In this document: positions 14,938-22,584 of the stretch, in pieces
How positions within the stretch are numbered: the first letter of the stretch is position 1
Layout of the letters: every line of letters starts with the position of its first letter
DNA from: a virus
DNA: 36,005 nt
Strand: one strand, 5' to 3'
Virus record (IMG/VR): IMGVR_UViG_3300006638_000013
Coordinates: 1-36,005 of that record
Made by a program: the position numbers and the translations under genes
The notes under the pieces: model-generated
Databases searched by the model: none
Told to the model about the DNA's origin: nothing
What the model saw: only the letters and a program-made list of their open reading frames with translations

Positions 14938-16140
14938 GTGACCGACGCCGTCTTACTTATTCCGTACCTATTCTTGGTGTTCTGGGCAGCGAAGTTGACG
15001 TTCGCAGGCATCTTGCGAATCGCCTCCCCAGAATTGGGGCTGCAGAAAGACTACAGCTTCACACCATCCGTGGTCGTCCTTGTCTCCTGCTACAACGAGG
15101 GCGAGGCTATTTACGCCACGTTGAAGGCGGCGGGGGAGAGTAACTATCCAAAGGATAAGTTCAAAATTCTTGCCTTTGATGATTGTTCCAAGGACGATAC
15201 GTGGGAATGGATGCAGATGGCAGCGGACAATTTCGAGTGCGTCACGGCGTCGAGGAATGCGGTCAATAAAGGCAAGGCTATCACGATTGGCGAAGCGATT
15301 CGGAACTCCACGTCCGACATCATCATCACCATCGACTCTGATACCCAGTTGGATGCGAATGCGATCCGCGAAATGATAGCGTGTTTCTCGGACCCCAAGA
15401 TCGCTTTGGTTGGCGGGGCGGTCAAACTAATCAACCCGAATGAAAACTCGCTCACGGCGTTTCAAGCGTACGTGTACGCGATATTCTTCCACTGGCTGAA
15501 ACTACCCGAGGCGTATCTGCGGCAGGTTGCGGTGATAAGCGGTTGCATGTCGGCGATTCGTCGGAGCGTTTTCGAAGAAATCGAACCCGCCATCGAGAAG
15601 CGAAACTTCTTAGGGGTATCGGTGCGTTACGGCGAAGACAGGTTCATTACGCATCAGACTCTGCTGCGCGGGTACCAAACATTTTTCAACCCGCGTGCGA
15701 TTTGCTGGACTACGGCACCGAACACATTCGAGGGATATTGGGGACAGCAGATTCGATGGGCGCGCAGCGGTCTCGGGGACTCGATTAAGACCATTACGCA
15801 CCCGTACAGCAACACGGTCGTCGGCACGCTGGCGTTGACCAGCTACCTGCTGACCACGGTGACGCTCCCCATCATGATGTGCTCTTTTTGGCTGTCGCTT
15901 TCGAGTGATCCTGCAAGTTCAGTCACCGCTAAATGTTTAATGTGCGCAGGGTCTGCGATTGTGGTAGTATGGTTTATGAATTTCTTTTCCCACATGAAGG
16001 CGAACCCGATAAAAGTTGTAGGCTTTGCGACATGGGGTTTGATTAAAGTTCTGTTCTTGGTTCCATCCGCCCTGTTCACACTCGACTTCGATGGCTGGGG
16101 CGGCGCACGAAACAAAAACGACGAAAAGGGGTCACAATGA
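14938..16140 (+). CDS. processive family 2 glycosyltransferase (hyaluronan/chitin/cellulose synthase-like)
   Basis: 400 residues, GTG start with GGAG 7 nt upstream. An N-terminal membrane helix (5-27) precedes a GT2 domain: VSCYNEGEAI, FDDCSKDD (82-87 region), TIDSDTQLD (D133/D135 metal site), SGCMSAIRRS, GEDRFITHQTLLRGYQTFF (catalytic GED, 232-234) and QQIRW (270-274), the Q-x-x-R-W product-site motif of processive synthases. Three or so C-terminal membrane helices follow. The pattern is closest to hyaluronan synthase/NodC. It should polymerise and export a beta-linked polysaccharide across the inner membrane. The sugar cannot be read from sequence. Confidence 0.9.
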   Translation: MTDAVLLIPYLFLVFWAAKLTFAGILRIASPELGLQKDYSFTPSVVVLVSCYNEGEAIYATLKAAGESNYPKDKFKILAFDDCSKDDTWEWMQMAADNFECVTASRNAVNKGKAITIGEAIRNSTSDIIITIDSDTQLDANAIREMIACFSDPKIALVGGAVKLINPNENSLTAFQAYVYAIFFHWLKLPEAYLRQVAVISGCMSAIRRSVFEEIEPAIEKRNFLGVSVRYGEDRFITHQTLLRGYQTFFNPRAICWTTAPNTFEGYWGQQIRWARSGLGDSIKTITHPYSNTVVGTLALTSYLLTTVTLPIMMCSFWLSLSSDPASSVTAKCLMCAGSAIVVVWFMNFFSHMKANPIKVVGFATWGLIKVLFLVPSALFTLDFDGWGGARNKNDEKGSQ

Positions 16141-17171
16141 AGATCGTACCGTTACTGCATCGGCTGGCACTTGGATTCTACAAAACGGCAGGCGTGATTT
16201 TTCTCTACGGCGTGCTGGCATTGATTCTATCCTATCCTGTGTTGCTGGGGTTTTACGCGCTGAACACATCATGGTGCGCGCCGATTATTCTCACGGCGTC
16301 GGGGGACAAGGTTCTCGCCCTGACTCAGCAGATCGTCACGAGCGGCGAATCATTAAACACGTTGACGCTGGCTCTCGATCAATCTGAAATCGGACTGGTA
16401 ACGATGTTTAGGCAAGAGCAGGAACTTCGCGGCTTGCGAAGTCGGCTGGACAAAGAGATACCAAAAGAAGCAAGCGAAGACTGGGCGGCGAGACACGCGC
16501 TTTCCGACTTAGATGTAGAGAAAACGAAAAACAACACTGCGTCTGTCGCTCTAGTTGCGCAAGTGGACGCACTACAGGCGGGTGTCGCCCGAGATTTGCA
16601 GGCAGGTTTGATTACGAAGAACGACGCCACGGCGTTGTTGGTATCAGTCAACCAAGTTAAAGTGGGCGCTACTGACGGGAAGATCGAGGAAGCGGTGATG
16701 CAAGACGATCTGACACAGAAAAATCCCGAGCATACCAGTCGGCTCGCGATTCTGGTACAACGTGAGGCGTTGGAGAACCAGATTGAACAGATCGAAGACG
16801 CAGAGAAGGTGGCGGCGGAACAGGTCGTGACAAACAAGCGAGAAATCGCTGTCGTGAATGCCGCCGTCAATCGGGCGAAGGCGACCCCATACTATGCGGC
16901 GAGCCAGTCCGACCGTTCAGTGTTTGCTTTCGTTCCATATGATAACCAGAAGTCAGCGAAAGTCGGTGCCCCGGTATTCGATTGTTACCTAAGCATGGTG
17001 CTATGCCACCAAGTAGGCTGGGTCGATAAAGTTTTCGGAGACGAAGAACAGGCGATGAACCCTGTACTCAAAACACCGACGCGCGGTTTTCTGGTTCAGC
17101 TTAATCTGATTGACCGGAAGTCAGGGCAATCTAAAACTCTCATGCTCGGCGCGAAGCCGCTGCTATTCTAA
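16137..17171 (+). CDS. HlyD-like periplasmic adaptor (membrane fusion protein)
   Basis: 344 residues. One N-terminal membrane helix (VIFLYGVLALILSYPVLLGF) anchors a periplasmic part with a long helical hairpin (about 60-245, rich in Glu/Gln/Ala), followed by a beta-rich end (SVFAFVPYDNQKSAKVGAPV, TRGFLVQLNL) like the barrel domain of HlyD/EmrA/Alg44 proteins. It overlaps the synthase gene by ATGA. The likely job is to link the inner-membrane synthase to an outer-membrane channel for polysaccharide export. The family call rests on architecture rather than one strict motif. Confidence 0.68.
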   Translation: MKIVPLLHRLALGFYKTAGVIFLYGVLALILSYPVLLGFYALNTSWCAPIILTASGDKVLALTQQIVTSGESLNTLTLALDQSEIGLVTMFRQEQELRGLRSRLDKEIPKEASEDWAARHALSDLDVEKTKNNTASVALVAQVDALQAGVARDLQAGLITKNDATALLVSVNQVKVGATDGKIEEAVMQDDLTQKNPEHTSRLAILVQREALENQIEQIEDAEKVAAEQVVTNKREIAVVNAAVNRAKATPYYAASQSDRSVFAFVPYDNQKSAKVGAPVFDCYLSMVLCHQVGWVDKVFGDEEQAMNPVLKTPTRGFLVQLNLIDRKSGQSKTLMLGAKPLLF

Positions 17172-17181
17172 CGGAGACGAC

Positions 17182-18228
17182 ATGAAAATTCTCACCATAG
17201 CACTCGCATTACTCGCGGCAGTCTCGGCGCAGGCGCAGATTACACCAGAGCAGGATGCGTACTGCACGGCGCAGGTCGAACAGGCTCAAGCGACGGCAAT
17301 TCAACTTCGGTCGCCGAGCAGCATCACAGGTTTCACGCAATCACAGGCGACTGCTGGCGCGCCGCAGGCGTACAGCGGGATTCAAGAGAGTATCGGCGGC
17401 GTCCGCAAGGCGTCAGCGACCGTTCGCTTGGCGTATTCAAACTGTGGACAGTACACGTACACCGAGGATGCGACGCTGGCGATTGCATCCGCGTTCCCTG
17501 CGATCCAACGGGATGCGCTCAAGCACCGCTTAGAACTGATTGCGGTTGCTCAAGGGCAGATTATCGCGATGATTCGGGACGCTCAGGCTCGCGTGGATGC
17601 ACAGGACCTGACGCTGCCGACGTTGTATGCCCTTCAGACAACCAAAGCGAAACTGTCGGCGGACTACATGGCGACGCTGCTGGCGATTGACGCTATATAC
17701 ATTCCCGACGTTCCGAAGATTCCCGTTCGCGAGATGGTGCGGGCGGCACACGACGGAGACAAAAACGTAGAAGCGGCGATCAATCGTGTGCAGCGCGCGA
17801 GTGATTGGGATGTGCTGCTGGACTTCGGCGCGCGACAGCAGATTCCCACGGGTCCGCGCGGACCATACGGCGAGGCAACGTTTACCTATAATCTCGGAAA
17901 TCGATTCGAGCATCGGCACCTCGACCAAGCTGCGACGGCGTCGGCTGAATTCAAAGCGTCGCAAGAAGGCGGCGTCGTGAAAAGTGCGAACGTGCTCGAA
18001 AAGCAGATTCATGATACACTGGGCACCGAGGCTCGCGTTCGGCAATCTCTGGCGGCACAGGATGCGTTGATTGGCGACGACCTGAAAGCCGTGGAGAACG
18101 CCGACACAACGAACGCACTCGTGTTCAAGAACCAGCTACTCGCCGACCGCATCGCACTGCGTGTGGATATCGAGGATGCCGATTTTAGACTCGCGGCATT
18201 GAACCAGTACGGCATCGACAATTTCTAA
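17182..18228 (+). CDS. exported helical protein, TolC-like outer-membrane-factor candidate
   Basis: 348 residues from the ATG with GGAG 6 nt upstream. A clear signal peptide (KILTIALALLAAVSAQAQ) is followed by long Ala/Gln-rich helices and one beta stretch (WDVLLDFGARQQI ... GEATFTYNLGN) between helical regions. This is the helix-strand-helix layout of TolC-type proteins, though shorter than their usual 420-490 residues. It follows the HlyD-like gene by 10 nt, where a channel partner is expected. A periplasmic coiled-coil protein is an alternative. Confidence 0.55.
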   Translation: MKILTIALALLAAVSAQAQITPEQDAYCTAQVEQAQATAIQLRSPSSITGFTQSQATAGAPQAYSGIQESIGGVRKASATVRLAYSNCGQYTYTEDATLAIASAFPAIQRDALKHRLELIAVAQGQIIAMIRDAQARVDAQDLTLPTLYALQTTKAKLSADYMATLLAIDAIYIPDVPKIPVREMVRAAHDGDKNVEAAINRVQRASDWDVLLDFGARQQIPTGPRGPYGEATFTYNLGNRFEHRHLDQAATASAEFKASQEGGVVKSANVLEKQIHDTLGTEARVRQSLAAQDALIGDDLKAVENADTTNALVFKNQLLADRIALRVDIEDADFRLAALNQYGIDNF

Positions 18229-18279
18229 TTCTGAACCGCCAATCACGATTCGGCGGCAGAATTTGGTGAAGAGGAAGCA

Positions 18280-19485
18280 ATGAAATCAATTAGCAGAATC
18301 AGTTTGATCGCGCTGGGACTCCTGTGTACGGTGGCTCCAGCCTTCGCATGGAACTGCACGACGCCAAACGCAATTCGTGTGCAGGTTCCGAACGGCACGA
18401 CAACATCTCAAGGAACTGGCGACGGATTAGGGCAAATCGTAGTTGACGGCGGACTCACGTTCGAATGCGAGATTTTACCTCCGCCGTCGACAACGCCGCC
18501 GCCCTCCACGACCAGCAACACGAATTCAAACACCAACTCGAATGCGAATTCGAATAGCAACACGAATACGAACAACAGCAAGTCGAGCAGTAAGTCGAAC
18601 AGCAATTCCAGTTCGAACGCAACTGGCGGCAACTCTACCTCGAACGCTACGGGCGGAAGTTCGAAGTCCTCCGCGACGGGCGGCGCAGGCGGTGCAGGCG
18701 GTTCTGTTAACGGTAGCGGGAATTCTACGCTGTCCAACAGCAACGTTGCGACGACTACGCTGGCGAATAGCGGCAACTCAACGAACACCAACACCGCTAA
18801 CGGCGGAAACCAGAAGCAGGGTCAGACGCAGTCCGCACAAGGCGGTAGTGCGACGGGCGGCGCGTCGAACCAAAGTCAATCGGCTGTCGCGGCGGGCAAC
18901 GGCGACAATTCGAACAACTACACATCAACGGTCAACATGCCCCGGCAGGTCGCGAGCGCCATTGCTCCAGACGTTCTGCCTTCGGCACCATGCTTCAAGG
19001 GATTCAGCGGCGCGGCTCAGACTCCGTTGCTCGGCGCGTCGTTCGGTGCGGGTAAGATCGATAAGGGTTGCGATTCACGGGAAACCGCGCGCTCGTTTGC
19101 GGCTCTCGGCAATCGTTTCGCAGCAGCGTCTATTCTGTGTAAGACGGACGCGGCAAAACGTGCAGGACTAGTGCTGGCCGATTGCCTGACGTTTGTTGTG
19201 GCACCCGCGCCAGTGATAATTCAGGCACCGACGCCGCAACCGCTTCCGCAGCAGGCATCCGAAATCAATATCACGGTGCTGCCTGCGCCAGTGGTGATAC
19301 AGCAGGCTCCGACGCCCGCACCCGTAATTGTGGTGCCTGCGCCGAAGCGCCCCGTCGTACGTCGTGTTCCATCGTCGCACTCTGGATGCCCGATCCCCAA
19401 GGCGGACCCGTGTCAGCCTAAGAGAGTCGGCACCCTGTGGGACGAGAAGACGATTTACGCGATGCGTATTCAGGACGGCGACTAA
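18280..19485 (+). CDS. secreted low-complexity Ser/Asn-rich protein of unknown function
   Basis: 401 residues. A signal peptide ends near AFAWNC, followed by a Cys-containing head (about 25-65), a long region of SN/TN/GGN repeats (about 70-220) and a conserved-looking Cys region (PCFKGFSGAAQTPLLG, GCDSRETARSFAALG, ASILC, GLVLADC). A Pro/Val-rich part (APAPVIIQAPTPQPL and similar) and a basic CPIPKADPCQPKRVG end complete it. It is the last gene of the polysaccharide cassette. It may be an outer-surface partner of the exported polymer; this is inference from position and secretion signal. GAGG lies upstream. Confidence 0.78.
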   Translation: MKSISRISLIALGLLCTVAPAFAWNCTTPNAIRVQVPNGTTTSQGTGDGLGQIVVDGGLTFECEILPPPSTTPPPSTTSNTNSNTNSNANSNSNTNTNNSKSSSKSNSNSSSNATGGNSTSNATGGSSKSSATGGAGGAGGSVNGSGNSTLSNSNVATTTLANSGNSTNTNTANGGNQKQGQTQSAQGGSATGGASNQSQSAVAAGNGDNSNNYTSTVNMPRQVASAIAPDVLPSAPCFKGFSGAAQTPLLGASFGAGKIDKGCDSRETARSFAALGNRFAAASILCKTDAAKRAGLVLADCLTFVVAPAPVIIQAPTPQPLPQQASEINITVLPAPVVIQQAPTPAPVIVVPAPKRPVVRRVPSSHSGCPIPKADPCQPKRVGTLWDEKTIYAMRIQDGD

Positions 19486-19496
19486 TAACCTTGGGC

Positions 19497-19552
19497 GGCT
19501 GTCAAGTTTTTGCCACGAATAACTTGACAGCCTTACCCAAATCTGGTACGAT
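19497..19552 (+). promoter_or_regulatory. ligase promoter with 12-bp inverted repeat covering the -35
   Basis: GGCTGTCAAGTT (19497-19508) and AACTTGACAGCC (19521-19532) form a perfect inverted repeat with a 12-nt centre. The right arm contains the -35 TTGACA (19524-19529), followed by a 17-nt spacer and TACGAT (19547-19552). The left arm holds the same -35 on the other strand. No T-run follows, so an operator is more likely than a terminator. Confidence 0.6.
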
Positions 19553-19569
19553 GTTTATAGGAGAAACAC

Positions 19570-20454
19570 ATGTTCAAACCGATGTTGGCTTCGAAGTGCT
19601 CGGACGTGACAAAATTGAAGTACCCGGTTCTGGCGTCGATCAAGTTGGACGGTGTGCGCTGCGTCGTAATCGGCGGGCGGTTGATGTCCCGCAGTCTCAA
19701 GGAAATCCCCAACCACCTCGTGCAAGAGATGTTCGCGGGCGTGCCCGAAGGCACAGACGGCGAGTTAATCGTAGGCGATCCTACGGAACCCGACGCGTAC
19801 CGCAAGACCGTCAGCGCTGTCATGGGCGACGGCAACGACACAACCGGGCTCCGCTATCATGTGTTCGACAACTTCAAAATCGACGGCGGGTTCGAGGACC
19901 GTTCCGCCTACGTGAAAAACTTCAAGTATAAGAATCCCGCCGTATGCGTCCTGCCGCATCTTTATATCGACGAGGTAGAAATCTTGAACGAGTACGAAGC
20001 GAACGCCGTCGACGCAGGCAATGAGGGCATCATGGTCCGCAGCTTGGACGGTCCTTACAAGAATGGTCGCAGCACCGAAAGAGAAGGCTACCTTCTCAAG
20101 GTCAAGCGGTTCGAAGACACCGAAGCCGTAGTCATCGGGTTCGAAGAGCGGATGCACAACGGAAACGTTGCCACGACGAACGCACTCGGGCGCACGGAGC
20201 GCAGCAGCAACCAAGAAAACTTGACCGGGCGCGGCGATCTAGGCAAGCTAATCGTTCGAGGCGTCGGCGGCACGTACGACGGCGTCGAGTTTGGCGTAGG
20301 TACCGGGTTCAATGACGCCGAGCGCGCAACGATATGGGCAGGACGCAAGGATATAATCGGACAAATCGCAAAGGTCAAATATTTTCCGCTCGGCAGCAAA
20401 GACAAGCCGCGTTTCCCCGTGTTCTTGGGCTGGCGGGACAAGACCGATCTATGA
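19570..20454 (+). CDS. ATP-dependent DNA ligase
   Basis: 294 residues, T7-ligase-sized. Nucleotidyltransferase motifs: I IKLDGVR (adenylated K25), III GTDGELIVG, IV EGIMVRSLDG, V GYLLKVKRFED, with an OB-fold end containing GVEFGVGTGF and AKVKYFPLG. It seals nicks in phage DNA during replication and recombination. AGGAG lies upstream of the ATG and the promoter at 19524 gives a short leader. Confidence 0.93.
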   Translation: MFKPMLASKCSDVTKLKYPVLASIKLDGVRCVVIGGRLMSRSLKEIPNHLVQEMFAGVPEGTDGELIVGDPTEPDAYRKTVSAVMGDGNDTTGLRYHVFDNFKIDGGFEDRSAYVKNFKYKNPAVCVLPHLYIDEVEILNEYEANAVDAGNEGIMVRSLDGPYKNGRSTEREGYLLKVKRFEDTEAVVIGFEERMHNGNVATTNALGRTERSSNQENLTGRGDLGKLIVRGVGGTYDGVEFGVGTGFNDAERATIWAGRKDIIGQIAKVKYFPLGSKDKPRFPVFLGWRDKTDL

Positions 20455-20531
20455 GGGCCACTTTCCTCATCGCGTATCTGGTCAAGTCGGTAATTTTCTG
20501 GGGATTCGTGTACGTGGGAAGCGTTCGATGA
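20451..20531 (+). CDS. tiny membrane protein (26 aa)
   Basis: ATGA overlap with the ligase stop and again with the next ATG. The product MRATFLIAYLVKSVIFWGFV is one hydrophobic helix. Its exact fit between two coupled genes supports it; function unknown. Confidence 0.5.
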   Translation: MRATFLIAYLVKSVIFWGFVYVGSVR

Positions 20532-20755
20532 AACTGACTCACATGCAGCGAATTCTGCAAGCGATAGACGCCTGCCGTCGCGAAGGATTAACGCAGTCGG
20601 CGAAGACACTTGAAGAGCACTTCAAAAAGGATGACCATGGAAATCAATCGAACGGGCAGAGCACTGAACCATCGGGACCGCAAGAATCCAAAGGCTCACG
20701 AACTGTGGATGACGGAGAAGCGGCAGAACCGCCCGTACCAAGTGTTCGTGATTGA
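20528..20755 (+). CDS. small hypothetical protein (75 aa)
   Basis: Begins MKLTHMQRILQAIDACRREG, a helical start, then becomes Ser/Glu/Pro-rich over the stretch shared with the next gene in another frame (20637-20755). The first half looks real; the second half may be passive read-through of the overlapping gene. ATGA overlap with the preceding tiny gene. Confidence 0.55.
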   Translation: MKLTHMQRILQAIDACRREGLTQSAKTLEEHFKKDDHGNQSNGQSTEPSGPQESKGSRTVDDGEAAEPPVPSVRD

Positions 20756-20810
20756 CGAGCATCACGACGGCTCCGTTGTTGGGCACTATGTGAAGGTGGC
20801 GACGAAGTAA
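20637..20810 (+). CDS. small hypothetical protein (57 aa)
   Basis: From the ATG after AAGGATGACC: MEINRTGRALNHRDRKNPKA, HELWMTEKRQNRPYQVFVID. Basic, with a beta-like C-terminus. Its TAA shares bases with the next ATG (TAATG). It overlaps the upstream gene by 119 nt in a different frame. The composition here is more protein-like than in the competing frame. Confidence 0.6.
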   Translation: MEINRTGRALNHRDRKNPKAHELWMTEKRQNRPYQVFVIDEHHDGSVVGHYVKVATK

Positions 20811-20998
20811 TGGACGATAAGCAACCGCCCCTCGTGATGCTGGCGACCCACCTACCGTGCGGATGCACGTCGGAGTTTCGCTGCAGCCGCTGTGGTCGGT
20901 GCTACTATCACCAGCACAAGGCGGTCTACCTCGTGCAGGCGGACAAGTGGATGTGGAAGACGTTGGGAAAATTCGAACCTGTTATACTGGAGCCATAA
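20810..20998 (+). CDS. small Cys/His zinc-binding protein (62 aa)
   Basis: The segment HLPCGCTSEFRCSRCGRCYY HQH (broken for length) has five Cys and two His, consistent with one or two zinc sites. Coupled to both neighbours. Function unknown; one of several small zinc-type proteins in this block. Confidence 0.7.
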   Translation: MDDKQPPLVMLATHLPCGCTSEFRCSRCGRCYYHQHKAVYLVQADKWMWKTLGKFEPVILEP

Positions 20999-21214
20999 AT
21001 GAAAATCATATCTCTGCGACACGCAAAGAAACCCAAGCACGGAGTAGTTGTGTATGCGAAGGTGCAGTCGCGGTCGAAGGATGGGATCGCGCACACAGTG
21101 ACGGGCGCACGGCACGGCGGCGACATTCGGTACCGTTGCGGCTGCGACGACAATTTGTTTCGCCCTCGGCTCGCATGCGACCATATCGTAGCGGTCAAGG
21201 CGCGCGTGAAATAG
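20999..21214 (+). CDS. small SWIM-type zinc-finger-like protein (71 aa)
   Basis: The C-terminal part reads YRCGCDDNLFRPRLACDHIV, matching the SWIM pattern CxC...CxH, preceded by beta-like strands (VVVYAKVQSRSKDG). SWIM fingers bind DNA or proteins. It starts directly after the previous stop. Confidence 0.68.
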   Translation: MKIISLRHAKKPKHGVVVYAKVQSRSKDGIAHTVTGARHGGDIRYRCGCDDNLFRPRLACDHIVAVKARVK

Positions 21215-21217
21215 TTC

Positions 21218-21246
21218 TTGACAATTTCCCCAAGTTGGGGTAGGAT
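21218..21246 (+). promoter_or_regulatory. sigma70-like promoter with palindromic spacer
   Basis: TTGACA (21218-21223), 17-nt spacer, TAGGAT (21241-21246). The spacer contains the palindrome CCCCAAGTTGGGG (21228-21240), a likely operator different from the GTAC type. Confidence 0.6.
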
Positions 21247-21269
21247 TCGCAGTAGGAACTGAGCGAGCG

Positions 21270-21309
21270 AGACGGGCGGCACCTTGGCAGAGATGCCGCC
21301 TTTCCGTCT
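21270..21309 (+). promoter_or_regulatory. leader hairpin abutting the ribosome binding site
   Basis: AGACGG/CCGTCT (21270-21275, 21304-21309) encloses GCGGCA/TGCCGC (21276-21281, 21294-21299) with a 12-nt loop and a 4-nt bulge. GGAGG starts at the next base (21310). A structure touching the ribosome site could tune translation or stabilise the mRNA. Confidence 0.5.
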
Positions 21310-21319
21310 GGAGGCTAAA

Positions 21320-21790
21320 GTGGCCGACGATATCATCAACGATGAACTGGCAGAAATCCCCGCAGAGTACGCGGTTCTCAGCGAGACTGCATTCAAGAAA
21401 GCCAAGGTCGAGGGCTGGGACGTTGTTCTCCCGTCGAAGACCGAACTTTTTATCGACATCGACGACGAGCAGGGAGCGGCGAAATTTGATGAACTGTTTC
21501 CGATATTTTTGGAGTTTCGACCCAACGCCGTAGTGGTTCGCCGCACGCCGTCGCCGAGCGGCAAGCCGGGGCGTTATCATATCGTGGTCGACACCAACTC
21601 CAACTCGAAGTTGACCGACCTCGAACGCATCACACTGCAGGCGGCTCTGGGCAGCGACCGCAAACGGGAATTGCTCGGCTGGCAGCGGGTAGAACTCGGG
21701 GACAAAAACCCGACACTGTTTTTCGAGAAACCTGCGGTCGTGGTGCCCACGATTGACGGAACAAAAATCGACGACGATATTCCATTTTAA
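21320..21790 (+). CDS. primase-like (AEP-type) small protein with SSB-like C-terminal tail
   Basis: 156 residues from GTG, chosen for GGAGG 5 nt upstream (a TTG at 21284 would add 12 residues). Motifs: ELFIDIDDEQ (D-x-D-like acidic strand), SPSGKPGRYHIVVD (xxH strand), LQAALGSDRKRELLGW. These resemble the catalytic core of small archaeo-eukaryotic primase-type proteins. The protein ends KIDDDIPF, the same acidic tip that bacterial SSB uses to recruit repair proteins. It may load onto SSB-binding partners or mimic SSB. The primase relation is tentative. Confidence 0.6.
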   Translation: MADDIINDELAEIPAEYAVLSETAFKKAKVEGWDVVLPSKTELFIDIDDEQGAAKFDELFPIFLEFRPNAVVVRRTPSPSGKPGRYHIVVDTNSNSKLTDLERITLQAALGSDRKRELLGWQRVELGDKNPTLFFEKPAVVVPTIDGTKIDDDIPF

Positions 21791-21801
21791 CGGAGGATAT
21801 G

Positions 21802-22173
21802 ATGGGAAAGAACGTAGGCGAAGTAGCGGCACAAGCCGTCAAGAAAAGCGAGAAAGTAAAGGCGTCGGAACGCACGGGCGATCAAATTTTGCTCGACATT
21901 CGGCGCAACATCGCGGCTCACCTCGCGGTGACGCCCGACGACGTGCGGTTCCTTCTGTCGCAGTACGACAAAGCCGCGCTGATTATCGATATCGCGGTCA
22001 AGAACGACATTCTGAAGACCGCCGAGATTGCCGCGCTCGAAGCAAAAATCGAGGAATTTCGATCTGTGTACGAGCAGGAGAATCGGCGTACCACACTTCG
22101 GGTTGACGTGCGGGAGACCGACGAACAAACTGACGAACCAGCTTCGTGCGGCACGCTCACGGACTCGGAGTAG
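21802..22173 (+). CDS. helical hypothetical protein (123 aa)
   Basis: GGAGG is 5 nt before the second of two adjacent ATGs (21799, 21802). Contains DQILLDIRRNIAAHLAVTPD and DVRFLLSQYDKAALIIDIAV, then a coiled stretch (AEIAALEAKIEEFRSVYE) and an acidic tail. No family recognised. Confidence 0.75.
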   Translation: MGKNVGEVAAQAVKKSEKVKASERTGDQILLDIRRNIAAHLAVTPDDVRFLLSQYDKAALIIDIAVKNDILKTAEIAALEAKIEEFRSVYEQENRRTTLRVDVRETDEQTDEPASCGTLTDSE

Positions 22174-22175
22174 TC

Positions 22176-22388
22176 ATGCCCGTCACTAACGTGCTGGCGT
22201 ACGACCACCAGCCGTACAGCATAAGCACTGGGGATGCACCCGAAGCCGTAGCACGGGCGGCTCGCGGCGGGTTCGGGATAAACATTTTTGATCTGGACAT
22301 TCGCGAACTTTCATGGCATGATGAATCATTCTCCTCGACGAAGGTTCACATCGGCGGGAGACCAAAGGTGATGAAACATGATATATAA
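22176..22388 (+). CDS. small hypothetical protein (70 aa)
   Basis: GGAG 6 nt before the ATG (MPVTNVLAYDHQPYSIST). A Gly/Ala-rich middle and a His/Ser-containing end. Overlaps the next gene by 11 nt. No family recognised. Confidence 0.62.
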   Translation: MPVTNVLAYDHQPYSISTGDAPEAVARAARGGFGINIFDLDIRELSWHDESFSSTKVHIGGRPKVMKHDI

Positions 22389-22584
22389 TATCCATGTCGA
22401 GTTGGACGGCGGCGCAGTCTCGAAAGGTTATAATCGCAAGACCGAAGAGGATGCGACGAAGTGGTTCGAACTGGTGAAGGGGCAACTCTCGGTCATGCCG
22501 GGGTTCGAGGGCGACGTTGTCCTACTCGCCGACCGCGTTGAGGTTCAGCGCGAACGCGTCAAGGGAGGCTACTACCGTGGCTAA
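22378..22584 (+). CDS. small hypothetical protein (68 aa)
   Basis: MIYNIHVELDGGAVSKGYN suggests beta strands followed by a helix (EEDATKWFELVKGQL) and another strand (VVLLADRVEVQRERV), a compact ferredoxin-like order. AGGTG upstream. Function unknown. Confidence 0.68.
   Translation: MIYNIHVELDGGAVSKGYNRKTEEDATKWFELVKGQLSVMPGFEGDVVLLADRVEVQRERVKGGYYRG

Noticed and set aside
15144-15455. Minus-strand ORF within the glycosyltransferase gene
   Set aside because: Antisense to the catalytic GT2 motifs, no start signals.
18530-18900. Repetitive DNA that could be taken for a repeat array or CRISPR
   Set aside because: The repetition is codon-level Ser/Asn/Gly coding inside one open frame, with no regular spacer pattern. 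No CRISPR array was seen in the window.
20852-21832. 326-codon minus-strand ORF
   Set aside because: It runs opposite several small genes with coupled starts and a promoter; no recognisable motifs and no ribosome site.
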